DNA from: DASYQD01 sp036005845
GTDB taxonomy: Bacteria > Acidobacteriota > Thermoanaerobaculia > Multivoradales > JAIOJS01
Direction: 5' to 3'
Length of the DNA: 14,008 nucleotides
NCBI GenBank assembly: GCA_036005845.1
Contig: DASYQD010000090.1
Coordinates: forward strand, 1 to 14,008
Positions 13,971 through 14,008 of this stretch are shown piece after piece (the first letter of the stretch is position 1; every line of letters begins with the position of its first letter). The notes beneath the pieces are model-generated. The model was not told where the DNA came from, did no database searches, and saw only the letters and a program-made list of their open reading frames with translations. Position numbers and translations under genes: made by a program.

Positions 13971-14008
13971 CGAGATCGCTTCGTCGCTGCGCTCCTCGCG
14001 ATGACGGC
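13971..14008. repeat. REP-like dispersed palindromic sequence (cut by the right edge)
   Basis: The sequence carries inverted ends ATCGC (13975-13979) and GCGAT (13998-14002) around TTCGTCGCTGCGCTCCTC. I recall near-identical phrases (a TCGCTTCGTCGCT...CTCGC-ATGACG core) repeating in intergenic DNA of many unrelated bacteria. A single copy is seen here, so its repeat nature is inferred. It lies just after the last gene, where such elements usually sit. Confidence 0.4.

Overview
The window is gene-dense, GC-rich (roughly 70%) bacterial chromosomal DNA with a strong G/C preference at third codon positions. A lipoprotein with a lipobox, a secreted metallo-hydrolase with a cleavable signal peptide, and a membrane-anchored calcium-loop beta-propeller suggest a diderm. 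The mix of families (UnbV/UnbU pair, NUDIX-metallo-beta-lactamase fusion, secreted M28 peptidase) fits an uncultured-type Acidobacteriota, Myxococcota/Desulfobacterota or Binatota genome. The phylum cannot be fixed from the sequence alone. I see no rRNA, tRNA, CRISPR array, insertion sequence or phage gene.

Layout. (1) Positions 1-2279, minus strand, is a tight four-gene run: SPFH/Band-7 membrane protein, Arc/HicB-like ribbon-helix-helix (RHH) protein, 67-residue two-helix membrane protein, and the N-terminal membrane half of a multi-helix sensor-like protein that leaves the window and lacks a normal start codon. A readable sigma70-type promoter precedes the SPFH gene; a perfect 10-bp palindrome sits on its -10 and an 8-bp direct repeat supplies two candidate -35 cores. 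(2) Positions 2498-5385, plus strand, hold a two-gene operon: a CRTAC1/ASPIC-type propeller (UnbV family) and a polytopic NqrB/RnfD-like protein (UnbU family). These two families are known as conserved unknowns of enediyne clusters, but no enediyne synthase is in view. (3) Positions 5434-6897, minus strand, form an accessory patch: a Uma2 nuclease-fold protein, a small basic Lys/Ser/Gly-tailed protein, a DUF2442 protein, and what looks like an internally deleted DUF4160 partner. (4) Positions 6951-8465, minus strand, encode an MscS channel fused to a cyclic-nucleotide-binding domain. (5) Positions 8492-11783, plus strand, are three genes joined by 4-nt stop/start overlaps: tag (3-methyladenine glycosylase I), an exported metallo-beta-lactamase-fold hydrolase, and a NUDIX-metallo-beta-lactamase fusion. 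(6) Positions 11849-13943, plus strand, hold a small uncertain ORF and an M28 metallopeptidase lipoprotein, followed by hairpins and a REP-like palindromic sequence running to the window end.

How the genes may work together. The SPFH and RHH genes look like one module with possible feedback on the overlapping palindrome. UnbV and UnbU look like an inner-membrane protein plus its extracytoplasmic propeller. The tag operon joins alkylation repair to two hydrolases, perhaps for damaged or leftover metabolites; that link is inferred only from gene overlap. No single unprecedented system is proven. The best leads are the promoter/operator of the SPFH-RHH operon, the stand-alone UnbV-UnbU pair, the decayed DUF4160-DUF2442 pair, and the split NUDIX box in the fusion protein.
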